From: Corallococcus praedator
Lineage (GTDB): Bacteria; Myxococcota; Myxococcia; Myxococcales; Myxococcaceae
Length of the DNA: 64,000 nt
Assembly (NCBI RefSeq): GCF_003612125.1
Contig: NZ_RAWI01000003.1
Location: forward strand, 27,941-91,940
Direction of reading: 5' to 3'
The notes beneath the pieces were generated by a model. It worked only from the letters and a program-made list of their open reading frames with translations, was not told the origin of the DNA and made no database searches. Below, one piece after another: positions 21,942-30,846 of this stretch; within the stretch, counting starts at the first letter, position 1, and every line of letters begins with the position of its first letter. Made by a program: the position numbers and the translations under genes.

Positions 21942-22693
21942 GGCTCCACCCCGAACAACCGTCGCGCGCGCTCCCTGAAGGCAGACACCCGCTCGGGCCC
22001 CATGATCCCAGCGTGCTTGACGAGAAAAGCCCGCATTCCGGCCACGTTGGTGGGCGAGCCCGCGGTGGACAGGCGGAGTTCCGGATGAACGTGGAAATAC
22101 ACCCGAGGTCGCGTGTTGCGTCCGTACCGGAGCCCCGGAAGTGATGCCAGCCGGATGCCGAGATCCATGTCGTGGAAGGAAGGCAGGGCTGGATCAAAAC
22201 CTCCCGACTGGAGAAACGCCGCTCGGGAGATGAACAGGTTCGACCCCCGGAGACCTGGATTGCGAACCAGGAAGTCGTCCGGATGAAGGATGGCCGGTGG
22301 AACCTTTTCCGGCACCACCTCCTGCGTGCCCTCCTGCTGTCGGACCTTGAGGAAGGCGGTAAGCACCAGATCCAGCCGCTCGGTGAGCGCCAGCTGTTCG
22401 GCCTCAGCCAGATAGGCAGGGTCCCAGGCGTCGTCATCATCGAGGAAGGCAAGGAACCGTCCCTGTGCCAGCGAAGCGCCCAGGTTGCGGGCGCGCGCCG
22501 CCCCGTGAGGCGCCTCGTGACGGACCCACCGCACCCCTGCGCTGGGAACGAAAGGATGGGGCACGTCTCCATCATCAATGACGAACACCTCGTCTGGACG
22601 ACGGGTCTGTTCCGCCACACAGGTCAAGGCTCGCCGCAGGAGGGCCGGACGATGTCGTGTCGGGATGATGACGGAGAGCGTGCAGTGACTCAC
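21938..22693 (-). CDS. Family 2 glycosyltransferase
   Basis: A 251-residue GT-A enzyme. The N-terminal LSVIIPTRHRPALLRRAL and the LAFLDDDDAWDP metal/nucleotide-sugar motif are typical of GT2. The middle contains VRNPGLRGSNLFISRAAF and the acceptor-side MDLGIRLASL. It overlaps both minus-strand neighbours by 4 bases, forming a three-gene unit. No membrane segments are apparent. Probably transfers a sugar onto the same molecule as the adjacent GT-B-like protein. Confidence 0.9.
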   Translation of the reverse strand: MSHCTLSVIIPTRHRPALLRRALTCVAEQTRRPDEVFVIDDGDVPHPFVPSAGVRWVRHEAPHGAARARNLGASLAQGRFLAFLDDDDAWDPAYLAEAEQLALTERLDLVLTAFLKVRQQEGTQEVVPEKVPPAILHPDDFLVRNPGLRGSNLFISRAAFLQSGGFDPALPSFHDMDLGIRLASLPGLRYGRNTRPRVYFHVHPELRLSTAGSPTNVAGMRAFLVKHAGIMGPERVSAFRERARRLFGVEP

Positions 22694-23862
22694 CGGTGCG
22701 CTCGCTGTCGAGATGGCTGGGCAGCCAGAATCCTCCGAACCTCTTCGGCGGCTGCCGCGCCGCCTGGAGGACCGAGTCTCCGCAGGAAGACCTCCTGAGC
22801 CGTTACCTGTCGCACAAGCTCCGAGGGGCTTCGGTTGAGTTGCGCCACCACCCGCTCGCGCACCAAGGCCCGAGCCTTGACGTCGGCATCGAAGCGAGCC
22901 ACCAACTCCAGCAGCCGGGCCGTTCCCTCCGCCTCCGGAACCAATGGATCAACAGGATGATCCGGGTACAGCTCCGTGAGGTTCAGGCCTTGAGGTGCCA
23001 GTCCGTGCTCCTGGTAGACGGCGAGCTGACAGACCTGCGTGAGATTCTGGGGAGGGAGAAAACTGGTGGGGATGCCCAGCGCGAAACCCTCGAAGGGCGC
23101 ATTCAGTCCCGGCGAGGTCAGGAACTGACTGGAGGAGGCCAGCATGGCCAGATACTGCTCCTGGGCCAAGGTCTCCACCCGCAGGCCGCCATCGGCACCT
23201 TCTTCCCGGATGCGTGCGACAGCCTTTGCTCCAGTTGCGACAGTCACTGCCTCGAAGCCCAGTCCTGCGAGAGGCAGTACCTCCCGCAGCAAGCGCGTCA
23301 TGGTGGACGGATAGCAGGTGTTCTTCCCAGGGATGATGTCCGGGGAGTAAGCGCCGCCGTAATTCACCAGGAGGTGGGGCGTGGCGCGCCGATGCTGTCG
23401 GAGTAGGGAGCTGGCGATGAGCGGCCCCACAATCTTCGGCGCAATCATTCCCCGGCCATACCGTTCGAGGGCCTCATCCACCCCCGGAAAGTTCTCGATG
23501 ATGTAGCCACTGGCCTGACGCATGGCGGGAGTCATCCGTCGCTTCATCCAGAACAGGATGTCGACGAAAACCAGGGGTAGCTTCAGCTCCTGTACGAGAC
23601 CGATATTGGTGTTGTTGGAGACGGCGAGATACAGGTCGGCGGCTGCTAGGACGGAAGCATGCTGGCGCACTGATGCGGGATCCTTCACATCACAAGGAAG
23701 AACCCGGTCGAACGTCGCAGGATCGCATTGCTCCCGCACCGGCCCGGTGGCCAGCACCGTGAACGAGGCCTCCGGCAGATGACGCGCCAGCGCCCGAAGC
23801 GCGGAGATGGCTCCGTAACAGAACGGGTTGGGGTCACAGATGATCTGGAGCGATCGGCCCAT
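22690..23862 (-). CDS. Probable GT-B-fold glycosyltransferase-like protein
   Basis: A 390-residue protein. ATG at 23862 gives MGRSLQIICDPNPFCYGAI; the frame stays open upstream through the tRNA-Leu gene, so a longer start is rejected. Features suggesting a GT-B fold are a first Rossmann-like strand with a Gly-containing loop, alternating strands and helices in the N-terminal half (ADLYLAVSNN, LPLVFVDILFW), and a second half with LVNYGGAYSP, QFLTSPGLNAPFEGFALGIPTSFLPP and NLTQ, reminiscent of donor-binding loops in UDP-glycosyltransferases. The family could not be named. It is the first gene of the minus-strand group, 108 bases beyond the tRNA operon terminator hairpin. Confidence 0.65.
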   Translation of the reverse strand: MGRSLQIICDPNPFCYGAISALRALARHLPEASFTVLATGPVREQCDPATFDRVLPCDVKDPASVRQHASVLAAADLYLAVSNNTNIGLVQELKLPLVFVDILFWMKRRMTPAMRQASGYIIENFPGVDEALERYGRGMIAPKIVGPLIASSLLRQHRRATPHLLVNYGGAYSPDIIPGKNTCYPSTMTRLLREVLPLAGLGFEAVTVATGAKAVARIREEGADGGLRVETLAQEQYLAMLASSSQFLTSPGLNAPFEGFALGIPTSFLPPQNLTQVCQLAVYQEHGLAPQGLNLTELYPDHPVDPLVPEAEGTARLLELVARFDADVKARALVRERVVAQLNRSPSELVRQVTAQEVFLRRLGPPGGAAAAEEVRRILAAQPSRQRAHR

Positions 23863-23969
23863 GGGACGACTGACTCTAATGGCGTCGCCCCTCTCACCGC
23901 GCTGCCTCCTGGCTGCGTTGATGGTCAGTGAGCGAAGGGCCGCATCACCAGAGCCCACCCACCGAAACG

Positions 23970-24002
23970 AAAAAAGCCCCCGAATCTTTCGATTCGGGGG
24001 CT
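23970..24002 (-). terminator. Rho-independent terminator of the gap-secG-tRNA-Leu unit
   Basis: A perfect 12-bp inverted repeat (AGCCCCCGAATC at 23975-23986 and its complement at 23991-24002) with loop TTTC is followed, in minus-strand sense, by a run of T. It lies 12 bases beyond the 3' end of tRNA-Leu. Confidence 0.93.
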
Positions 24003-24013
24003 CTTCTTCGGAG

Positions 24014-24095
24014 TGCCCAGGGCGGGACTCGAACCCGCACGCCTCACGGCGCCACCACCTCAAGATGGTGTGTCTACCAATTCCACCACCTGGGC
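24014..24095 (-). tRNA. tRNA-Leu (anticodon GAG)
   Basis: An 82-nt tRNA read on the minus strand. The 7-bp acceptor stem GCCCAGG/CCTGGGC is perfect, the anticodon loop is TTGAGGT (anticodon GAG), there is a short variable arm, and the T-loop is GGTTCGAGTCC. The CCA is not encoded. It closes the gap-pgk-tpiA-secG unit, like leuU next to secG in Escherichia coli. Confidence 0.95.
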
Positions 24096-24179
24096 CTGCT
24101 CGCGGGGCTCATCTACCGAACCCCGCTGACTCGCGCAACGACAAAATCACCGACGCGCGAGCTTGAAACGAACTGACGA

Positions 24180-24611
24180 CTACGGCGCGGGCGTCGTCGG
24201 CGCGGGAGCCGGCTGGCCCTCGGCCGGCGGGGTCGCCGTGCGCTCCTGCTCGACACTGCCCGGAACCGCAGGCGCTGGCGTCGTCGCCGGTGCCGCACCC
24301 GTACCAGGGGCCGCACCCGGCGTCGCCGGTGCCGTGGCCGCCGGAGGAGGCGATGCGACCGAGCCCCCCGCCGCCACGGAACCGCGCAGGCCCACGAACG
24401 ACAGGCCCAGCGACGTCAGGAAGAACAAGCCGGCGCAGATGCCCGTCAGCTTGCTCAGGAAGGTCACCGCTCCGCGCCCACCAAAGGCGCTCGTCGCGGC
24501 GCCGCCACCCAGGGCGGAACCCATGCCGGCGTCCTTCCCCGGCTGTAGCAAGATGACGAAGATCATGAACACGCAGAGCAGGACGTGCACGATCGTAAAG
24601 AAGGTCAGCAT
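24180..24611 (-). CDS. secG: Preprotein translocase subunit SecG
   Basis: A 143-residue inner-membrane protein of the SecYEG channel. Two hydrophobic segments (about residues 2-22 and 53-75) flank the family signature around LLQPGKDAGMGSALGGG and a conserved GRGAVTFLSKLT. After the second segment comes an Ala/Pro/Gly-rich tail of about 60 residues, longer than in enterobacterial SecG. It lies downstream of tpiA and upstream of tRNA-Leu, the order found in many bacteria. Confidence 0.95.
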   Translation of the reverse strand: MLTFFTIVHVLLCVFMIFVILLQPGKDAGMGSALGGGAATSAFGGRGAVTFLSKLTGICAGLFFLTSLGLSFVGLRGSVAAGGSVASPPPAATAPATPGAAPGTGAAPATTPAPAVPGSVEQERTATPPAEGQPAPAPTTPAP

Positions 24612-24696
24612 GGGGCTTCCAGACGCTCCGTGGAAAGAGGGCGCACCCTACACAAAGTGGTCAACGGGTGACAACTTCCAACTGGGATAACTTCCT

Positions 24697-25467
24697 CTAG
24701 CCCGCTGCCTTCACGATGGCCACGAAGTCGGCCGCCTTGAGGCTCGCTCCCCCGACCAGCGCCCCGTCCACGTCCGGCTGTCCCAGCAATTCCGCCGCGT
24801 TGTCCGGCTTCACGCTGCCGCCGTACTGGATGCGCACCCGCCCCGCCGTCCCCTCGTCGTACAGCCGGCCCAGCAGGCCCCGGATCGCCGCGTGGACCTC
24901 CTGCGCCTGCGCCGTCGTCGCCGTCCGGCCCGTCCCGATGGCCCACACCGGCTCGTACGCCATCACGAACGTCGCCACGTCCGCCGCCGTGAAGCCCTCC
25001 AGCGCCCCGCGCACCTGACGCTCCACCACTTCCAGCGTCTGGTTCGCCTCGCGCTCGGCCAGCGTCTCGCCCACGCAGACGATGGGCGTCATGCCCGCGG
25101 CCTTCACGGCCTTCGCCCGCTTGTTCACCGTGGCGTCCGTCTCACCGAAGAACTGCCGGCGCTCCGAGTGCCCCACGATGACGTAGGCACACCCCAGCTC
25201 CGCCACCATCCCCGCGGAGATCTCCCCGGTGAAGGCGCCGGACGCCTCCCAGTGGCAGTTCTGCGCCGCCAACTGGATGGGCGCGCCCTCCAGCGCGATG
25301 TGCACGGGCTGCAACGCCACGAACGGAGGCGCGATCACCACCTCCACCGTGTCACCCAGCGCCGCCACCGCGCCGCGAAGCTCCCGCACCAACGCGAGCG
25401 CCTCCGGCACCGCCTTGTTCATCTTCCAGTTGCCAGCGACGATCTTCCGACGAGCGTGGGCCGTCAT
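24697..25467 (-). CDS. tpiA: Triosephosphate isomerase
   Basis: A 256-residue TIM barrel that interconverts dihydroxyacetone phosphate and glyceraldehyde 3-phosphate. Catalytic motifs: AGNWKMNK (Lys), VGHSERR (His) and [11 protein letters not shown] (Glu), with [11 protein letters not shown] as the phosphate loop. ATG 25467 is chosen because the family begins at about [12 protein letters not shown]; sequence open upstream is unrelated. It lies 50 bases after pgk. Confidence 0.98.
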   Translation of the reverse strand: MTAHARRKIVAGNWKMNKAVPEALALVRELRGAVAALGDTVEVVIAPPFVALQPVHIALEGAPIQLAAQNCHWEASGAFTGEISAGMVAELGCAYVIVGHSERRQFFGETDATVNKRAKAVKAAGMTPIVCVGETLAEREANQTLEVVERQVRGALEGFTAADVATFVMAYEPVWAIGTGRTATTAQAQEVHAAIRGLLGRLYDEGTAGRVRIQYGGSVKPDNAAELLGQPDVDGALVGGASLKAADFVAIVKAAG

Positions 25468-25517
25468 GGTGTCTCCCCCGGTAGCGAGCGTTTGAGGAAC
25501 TGCGGGTGCGTTGCCGC

Positions 25518-26711
25518 CTACTTCGTCTCCAGCGCCTTGATGCCCGGCAGCTCCTTGCCCTCCAGGAACTCCAGCGACGCCCCGCCGCCCGTGGACACGT
25601 GGCTCATCTTGTCCGCGTAGCCCATCTGCTCCACCGCCGCCGCGCTGTCGCCACCGCCGATGACCGTCGTGGCCTGCGTGTTGATGGACATGGCCACCGC
25701 CACCGACTTCGTGCCTTCCGCGAACTTCGCCACCTCGAAGACGCCCATGGGCCCGTTCCACACCACCGTCTTCGCGTCGCGGATGCGCTGCGTGAACATC
25801 GCGCGCGTCTTGGGCCCGATGTCCAGACCCATCATGTCCGCCGGGATGACCTGGTCGGGCGTCTCCTTGGCCACGCTGTCCGCCGTGGGCCCCGTGCCGA
25901 CGATGTGGTCGATGGGCAGCACCAGCGGCGTCTTCAGCCGCTTCGCCGTGTCCAAGAGCTTCGCCGCCAGCGCCAGCTTGTCGCCCTCCTCCACCCGGCT
26001 CTTGCCCACTTCGATGCCCTGCGCCTTGAGGAAGGTGTACGCCATCGCGCCGCCCACGAGCAGCGCGTCCACCTTGGGCAGCAGGCTCTCGATGACCTTG
26101 ATCTTGTCGCTCACCTTGGAGCCGCCCAGGATGGCCACGAAGGGCTTCGCCGGGTTCTTGAGCACCTTGTCGCCCAGGTACTCGATCTCCTTGCGCATCA
26201 GGAAGCCGGCCGCCTTCTCCTTCACGAACGGCACCATGCCCGCCGTGGACGCGTGCGCGCGGTGCGCCGTGCCGAACGCGTCGTTGACGTAGACGTCCGC
26301 CAGCGCCGCCAGCTCGCGCGAGAAGGCCTCGTCGTTGGCTTCCTCCTCCTTGTGGAAGCGCAGGTTCTCCAGGAGGACCACCTGCCCTTCCTTCAGCTCC
26401 TTCACCTGCTTCTTCACGCCGTCGCCCACGCTGTCATCCGTGAGGATGACCTCGTGCTTGCCGCCCAGCAGCTCCACGAGCTTCGCGGCCACCGGCTCCA
26501 GCGACAGCTTGGGGTCCGGGCCCTTGGGCCGACCGAGGTGGGACGCCAGGATGACCTTGCCGCCCATCTCCAGCGCGCGCTTGATGGTGGGAAGCGCCTC
26601 GCGGATGCGGGTGTCGTCGGTGATGCGGCGGCCCTCCATGGGGACGTTGAAGTCCACGCGGATGAAGACGCGCTTGCCGGTCAACTGCAGGTCATCGATG
26701 TAGCGGATCAT
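25518..26711 (-). CDS. pgk: Phosphoglycerate kinase
   Basis: A 397-residue monomeric glycolytic kinase of normal family length. The N-terminal [10 protein letters not shown], the SHLGRPKG substrate loop, [10 protein letters not shown], and the nucleotide-binding [10 protein letters not shown] near the C-terminus are all intact. It sits between gap (67 bases upstream) and tpiA on the same strand. Confidence 0.98.
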   Translation of the reverse strand: MIRYIDDLQLTGKRVFIRVDFNVPMEGRRITDDTRIREALPTIKRALEMGGKVILASHLGRPKGPDPKLSLEPVAAKLVELLGGKHEVILTDDSVGDGVKKQVKELKEGQVVLLENLRFHKEEEANDEAFSRELAALADVYVNDAFGTAHRAHASTAGMVPFVKEKAAGFLMRKEIEYLGDKVLKNPAKPFVAILGGSKVSDKIKVIESLLPKVDALLVGGAMAYTFLKAQGIEVGKSRVEEGDKLALAAKLLDTAKRLKTPLVLPIDHIVGTGPTADSVAKETPDQVIPADMMGLDIGPKTRAMFTQRIRDAKTVVWNGPMGVFEVAKFAEGTKSVAVAMSINTQATTVIGGGDSAAAVEQMGYADKMSHVSTGGGASLEFLEGKELPGIKALETK

Positions 26712-26778
26712 CTTTTGGTGCCCCTTGCCCTGTCTCGGTCAGCCCAACGGTGCCGGAATGCGAAGCCGTGCCTGACGA

Positions 26779-27789
26779 CTACAGGCCCTTGGACACGAGG
26801 AACTTCGCCGTGTCGACCATGCGGTTGGAGAAGCCCCACTCGTTGTCGTACCAGGCCATGACCTTGAGCATGGTGTCGCCCATCACGAAGCAGTTCGTGG
26901 CGTCGAAGATGGCCGAGTGCGGGTTGCCGTTGTAGTCCACCGACACCGTCTGCGCGTCGCTGAACTCCAGCACGCCCTTGAGCTGCGTGGCCGCCGCCTT
27001 GCGGAACGCCTCGATGACCGCTTCCGCGGTGACCTTCTTGGTGGTGTTCACCGTCAGGTCCACCAGCGACACGTTCGGGGTGGGCACGCGCACGGAGATG
27101 CCGTGCATCTTGCCCTTGAGCTCCGGGATGACCTCACCGATGGCCTTCGCGGCGCCGGTGCTGGTGGGGATCATGGAGAGCGCGGCGGCGCGGGCGCGGC
27201 GCATGTCCTCGTGGGTGAGGTCCAAGATGCGCTGGTCGTTGGTGTAGCTGTGCACCGTCGTCATCAGGCCGTGCTCGATGCCGAAGTTGTCCACCAGCAC
27301 CTTGGCGATGGGCGCCAGGCAGTTGGTGGTGCACGAGGCGTTGGACACGATGTGGTGCTTCTTCGCGTCGTACTGATCGTGGTTGATGCCGTACGCGATG
27401 GTCAGGTCCGGGCCCTTGGCCGGCGCGGAGATGATGACCTTCTTCGCGCCCGCCTTGAGGTGCTTCTCCGCGCCCTCGCGGCCGGTGAAGCGGCCCGTGC
27501 ACTCCAGGACCACGTCCACGTCCATCGACTTCCAGGGCAGCGCCGTGGGGTCCTTCTCCGCGGTGACGGCGATCTCCCGCCCGTCCACCACGATGCCCTT
27601 GTCCGTCGCCTTCACCTCGCCCGGCCACGTGCGGTGCACGGAGTCGTACTTGAACAGGTGGGCCAGCGCCGACGGCTTGTCGAGGTCGTTGATGGCGACG
27701 ATCTCGAGGTCTTCCTTGCGGCTGAGCGCGGCGCGAAGGATGCAGCGACCGATACGTCCGAAGCCGTTGATGGCGATCTTGGTGGCCAT
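26779..27789 (-). CDS. gap: Glyceraldehyde-3-phosphate dehydrogenase, type I
   Basis: A 336-residue enzyme. NGFGRIGR binds NAD at the N-terminus; the catalytic Cys lies in SNASCTTNC; the C-terminal WYDNEWGFSNRM is standard. The start at 27789 gives MATKIAINGFG. It is the first gene of the gap-pgk-tpiA-secG-tRNA unit. Its leader contains two consecutive hairpins, the nearer of which includes the Shine-Dalgarno sequence; see 27797-27834. Confidence 0.98.
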   Translation of the reverse strand: MATKIAINGFGRIGRCILRAALSRKEDLEIVAINDLDKPSALAHLFKYDSVHRTWPGEVKATDKGIVVDGREIAVTAEKDPTALPWKSMDVDVVLECTGRFTGREGAEKHLKAGAKKVIISAPAKGPDLTIAYGINHDQYDAKKHHIVSNASCTTNCLAPIAKVLVDNFGIEHGLMTTVHSYTNDQRILDLTHEDMRRARAAALSMIPTSTGAAKAIGEVIPELKGKMHGISVRVPTPNVSLVDLTVNTTKKVTAEAVIEAFRKAAATQLKGVLEFSDAQTVSVDYNGNPHSAIFDATNCFVMGDTMLKVMAWYDNEWGFSNRMVDTAKFLVSKGL

Positions 27790-27796
27790 GGTGTCC

Positions 27797-27834
27797 GTTC
27801 TCCTGGTCAGCAGGAGTGGGCCCTCACGGCCCAC
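27797..27834 (-). promoter_or_regulatory. Tandem hairpins in the gap 5' leader, one covering the RBS
   Basis: In minus-strand order, GTGGGCC-GTGAG-GGCCCAC (27834-27816) is followed at once by CTCCTG-CTGAC-CAGGAG (27816-27800). The second 3' arm contains AGGAG, 10 bases before the gap ATG. Both stems are perfect. The structure could limit ribosome access to gap mRNA; function is inferred. Confidence 0.55.
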
Positions 27835-27889
27835 CCGTCATGAGTCTCGTAAAGAAGGCGGGCGACCGTAGGCAGGCGCCCCCGCCGAG

Positions 27890-30766
27890 TCAACGCTTCG
27901 CGTGGGCCTTCGCGCGCGCACGCCGGAGCTGAACAATCACCCCGACCAACAGCCAGAGCCCGGAGGCCGTTCCCGCCTCCGCCGCCCCGCATCCACAGCC
28001 GGTGTCCGCCTTGCCGAAATATTCGTTTGGCAGCAACGGAACGACCGTCGGTTCGGGAGGGGGCGGCTCCACCGGCGGATCCACGGGAGGATGGGGATTG
28101 CGCTCCTGGACCGCCACGCAGGACGTCAGCGGCCGGGGACTCACCGCCGGCGTCACCTCCGCGTCCGGCAGGGGGGGCGCCGGGGCGAGCCCCGTCGTCG
28201 CCAGGAACGCGCCCACCAGCCGCGACCGCTCCCGGTTCGACGCGAGGCCCTCGAAGGGGAAGCCCAGCACCAGCACCTGTCCCGCCGGCGCCGTGCCGGA
28301 CACCAGCCCCGCGCCCAGCGCCGTCCCGGCGTAGCGCAGCACGTCCCTGCCCCCGCCCGTCGGCGCCAGCACGTCGGTGACGCCCACCGGATAGGCCCCG
28401 AGCGTCCCGTCGTCCAGCGGCGTGGCGGTCAGGTCCGAGAGGAAGCCGCCCACCGAGCCCTCCAGCCGAAGCACCGGCGCCCCCGTGCCGATGGAGGCCC
28501 TCAGGATGTCTGAAAGGAAGAGCTGATCCTCCGCGCTGCCCGCCGCGAGCGCGGACACGGTGCGGCCACCCGACAGCATCAAGTGTCCGCCCCCGGTGAC
28601 GAACGCGCGCAGGGCGTCCTGTTCGGTGCGCGTCAGCCCCGCGCCCTCCACGCCGCCGCGCCCGGTGGACCAGTCCACCAGTTGGTAGCCCGAAGGGGAC
28701 ACGAGCCCTGTCGCCACCGCGTTGCCCGTCGCGCTGTCGAAGGCCACCGCCGCCTGGGCGAACGCCGCGCCGTGCTGGCGCAGGTAGCTGCCGTCGTTCA
28801 TCGCCTCCAGGTAGACGCGCAGCGGGGCGGACAAATCATACGGCGTCAGCGTCTCACCGCAGGCCACCGTCGCGTCCAGCCGCTCGTACGCGTTGACGAG
28901 CAGCGCGCGCGGGGCATCCCCCACGCGCACGCCCACCGTGGCGGACGGGAACGATTCGCCGCCCGCGTTCACCGCGGCGACGCGGAAGTAGCGCAGCGTG
29001 CCGGCGGCCAGCGTGACGGTGGCCTCGGTGTTCGTCACCGCCGTGCCCTCGTCCCATGCCCGGCCATCCGCGCTCTGGTAGAGGCGGTAGCCCGTCGGCG
29101 CATCCGTGCCCTGCTCCGAGGCGACCTGCGGCGGCGCGGTCCACTTCACCTCCACCGCGCCCGGCGTCGCGTTGCGCGCGGCCACCGCGCCCGGGGCCTC
29201 CGGCGGCAGGTGCACCGCCACGCTGTCACGGGCCGCGAAGTACTTGATGAGGCCCTGCACGATGGCGCGCGCGGCCACGTGGCGGATGCGGGCCTCCTTG
29301 AGCTTCGCCGCGTCCGCCGTGTTGTCGTGGTACGCCATCTCCAGCAGCACGCTGGGCATCTCCGGGTTGTGCGTGGGGTTCACCTCGCCCAGGTTCGCCG
29401 AGCGCAGGGTGCGCACCCGCCAGGCCGGATCCACCTCGCGCTTCAGGTCCGTCTCAATCTGCGCTAGCAGCGCCCTGGCCATCACGTCGCTGTCCTTCAC
29501 GCCCGTGAAGTTGAGGGTGCCGTCCACCGGGTTCGGCCCGTAGACGTACGCCTCCGTGCCCACCACGTTGCCGGTGGTGGACGCGTTGGTGTGCCACGCC
29601 ACGTAGACGGCGTCCTCGCCCTCCTCGTGCAGCCACGCGGCGAAGCGCGGCCGGGCCGTCACGTCCGCGTTGCGCTCGTTGGACAGCGCATTGGCCCCCG
29701 TCGGTGCGTACACGGTGAAGGGCGCCCCGCTGTACTGCACGTGGTAGCGCGCGCTCTCCTCGAAGCGCGGACGCGGAAGCGGTCCCTGCGCCGCGTCTCC
29801 CATGAGCCCCCGGCCGCCGCCCAGCCGCACCGCGTCCACCGACAGCGTCGCGCCCGTGCCCGCCGCCGAGTCGTTCCGCAGCTCCACCGCGCCCGAGTCC
29901 GGGTGTTGCCCCGCCTTGAAGTAGAAGCGGCCCAGCAGCACCCATGTCCCGCCGTGGCGGCGCTGGTTCACGCGGAAGTGACTCTCCCCGCCCGCGTGCT
30001 TCACGACGTAGTGCGCATCCTGCGCGCGCGTAGGGTCCGCGCCGTAGGAGACATAGACGTTGTAGGCCGCGTCCGCCGGCACGTCCGGCGTCCACGTCGC
30101 GCTCGCGGTGACGGTGGCCGCCGTGTCCAGCGTGCGCGTGGTGCCCAGCGTGAAAGGCTCCACGTTGTTGGCCATGGGCACGGGCGGAGCGCCCCAGCCC
30201 TTCTGTTCGGAGGCATGGAAGCGCCCAGCGTCACCAGCCTCCGCGTAGCCCGCCTGACCGTCATCCACGATGGCGAGCAGCGGGTTCAGGTCCGTCTCCC
30301 GCACCGGCACCACCGTGGCGCCCGCGCCCACCAGCAGGGGCAGCAGCTCCTGGGACACCACCTCCGCGGAGATGAAGTCCTCCACCACGCCCCAGGTGTT
30401 GCCCCGCTGCGTCGCCCAGCGCTTCAGCCCGTTGTCCCGGTAGAAGCCGTGTCCCGGGCTCAGGTAGATGACCTTGCCGGACAGCGCGCCCTCGCCCAGG
30501 CGCGTCTGCGGCACGCCGGCCGTCTTCACGTTGGCTTTGGCGCCCCGCGCTTCACGCCGCACCACCGGTGGTTCCTGGGAGGACAGCCGGTGCTGCTCGT
30601 GCGCCCGGGGCTCCGGTGCTGGCAGATAGTGAACACCCGGCGGCTCCAGGCCCAGATCATCCCCCTCGAAGCTCGGGGGGGCGGCGGCCTGCGCTCGCGC
30701 GACGGCACCGGTGCACAGCAGGGCCAGCGCCACCGAGCGCGACCAGGACGGAAAGGACGTTCGCAT
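27890..30766 (-). CDS. Secreted N-acetylmuramoyl-L-alanine amidase-like protein with MYXO-CTERM tail
   Basis: A 958-residue exported protein. The signal peptide at residues 1-26 (Arg/Ser-rich start, VALALLCTGAVARAQA) ends at an Ala-Gln-Ala site. An amidase_3-like domain follows: IYLSPGHGFY with its zinc His, VWHTN-like YVAWHTNAS, and a late VLLEMAYHDN. An inserted carbohydrate-binding/jelly-roll-like region (about residues 190-310) and a fibronectin type III-like domain (APGAVAARNATPGAVEVKW, about 525-610) follow. The C-terminus has a Pro-rich stretch, then GCGCG, a hydrophobic helix and an Arg-rich end, as in the MYXO-CTERM surface-sorting signal. ATG 30766 is preferred over the adjacent GTG 30769. 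Probably remodels peptidoglycan at or outside the outer membrane. Confidence 0.85.
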   Translation of the reverse strand: MRTSFPSWSRSVALALLCTGAVARAQAAAPPSFEGDDLGLEPPGVHYLPAPEPRAHEQHRLSSQEPPVVRREARGAKANVKTAGVPQTRLGEGALSGKVIYLSPGHGFYRDNGLKRWATQRGNTWGVVEDFISAEVVSQELLPLLVGAGATVVPVRETDLNPLLAIVDDGQAGYAEAGDAGRFHASEQKGWGAPPVPMANNVEPFTLGTTRTLDTAATVTASATWTPDVPADAAYNVYVSYGADPTRAQDAHYVVKHAGGESHFRVNQRRHGGTWVLLGRFYFKAGQHPDSGAVELRNDSAAGTGATLSVDAVRLGGGRGLMGDAAQGPLPRPRFEESARYHVQYSGAPFTVYAPTGANALSNERNADVTARPRFAAWLHEEGEDAVYVAWHTNASTTGNVVGTEAYVYGPNPVDGTLNFTGVKDSDVMARALLAQIETDLKREVDPAWRVRTLRSANLGEVNPTHNPEMPSVLLEMAYHDNTADAAKLKEARIRHVAARAIVQGLIKYFAARDSVAVHLPPEAPGAVAARNATPGAVEVKWTAPPQVASEQGTDAPTGYRLYQSADGRAWDEGTAVTNTEATVTLAAGTLRYFRVAAVNAGGESFPSATVGVRVGDAPRALLVNAYERLDATVACGETLTPYDLSAPLRVYLEAMNDGSYLRQHGAAFAQAAVAFDSATGNAVATGLVSPSGYQLVDWSTGRGGVEGAGLTRTEQDALRAFVTGGGHLMLSGGRTVSALAAGSAEDQLFLSDILRASIGTGAPVLRLEGSVGGFLSDLTATPLDDGTLGAYPVGVTDVLAPTGGGRDVLRYAGTALGAGLVSGTAPAGQVLVLGFPFEGLASNRERSRLVGAFLATTGLAPAPPLPDAEVTPAVSPRPLTSCVAVQERNPHPPVDPPVEPPPPEPTVVPLLPNEYFGKADTGCGCGAAEAGTASGLWLLVGVIVQLRRARAKAHAKR

Positions 30767-30846
30767 CACGCGGCCGACCTTACCCGTTCACTCAGGAGCG
30801 GCAATCGGACCCGTGGGTGCTAGCCTGCCGCACCCTTCACCCTCCG

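Noticed and set aside
24014..24095. Protein-coding extension of the 22690 gene through the tRNA
   Set aside because: The frame happens to be open there, but the tRNA and terminator are unambiguous and the ATG at 23862 gives a sensible N-terminus.
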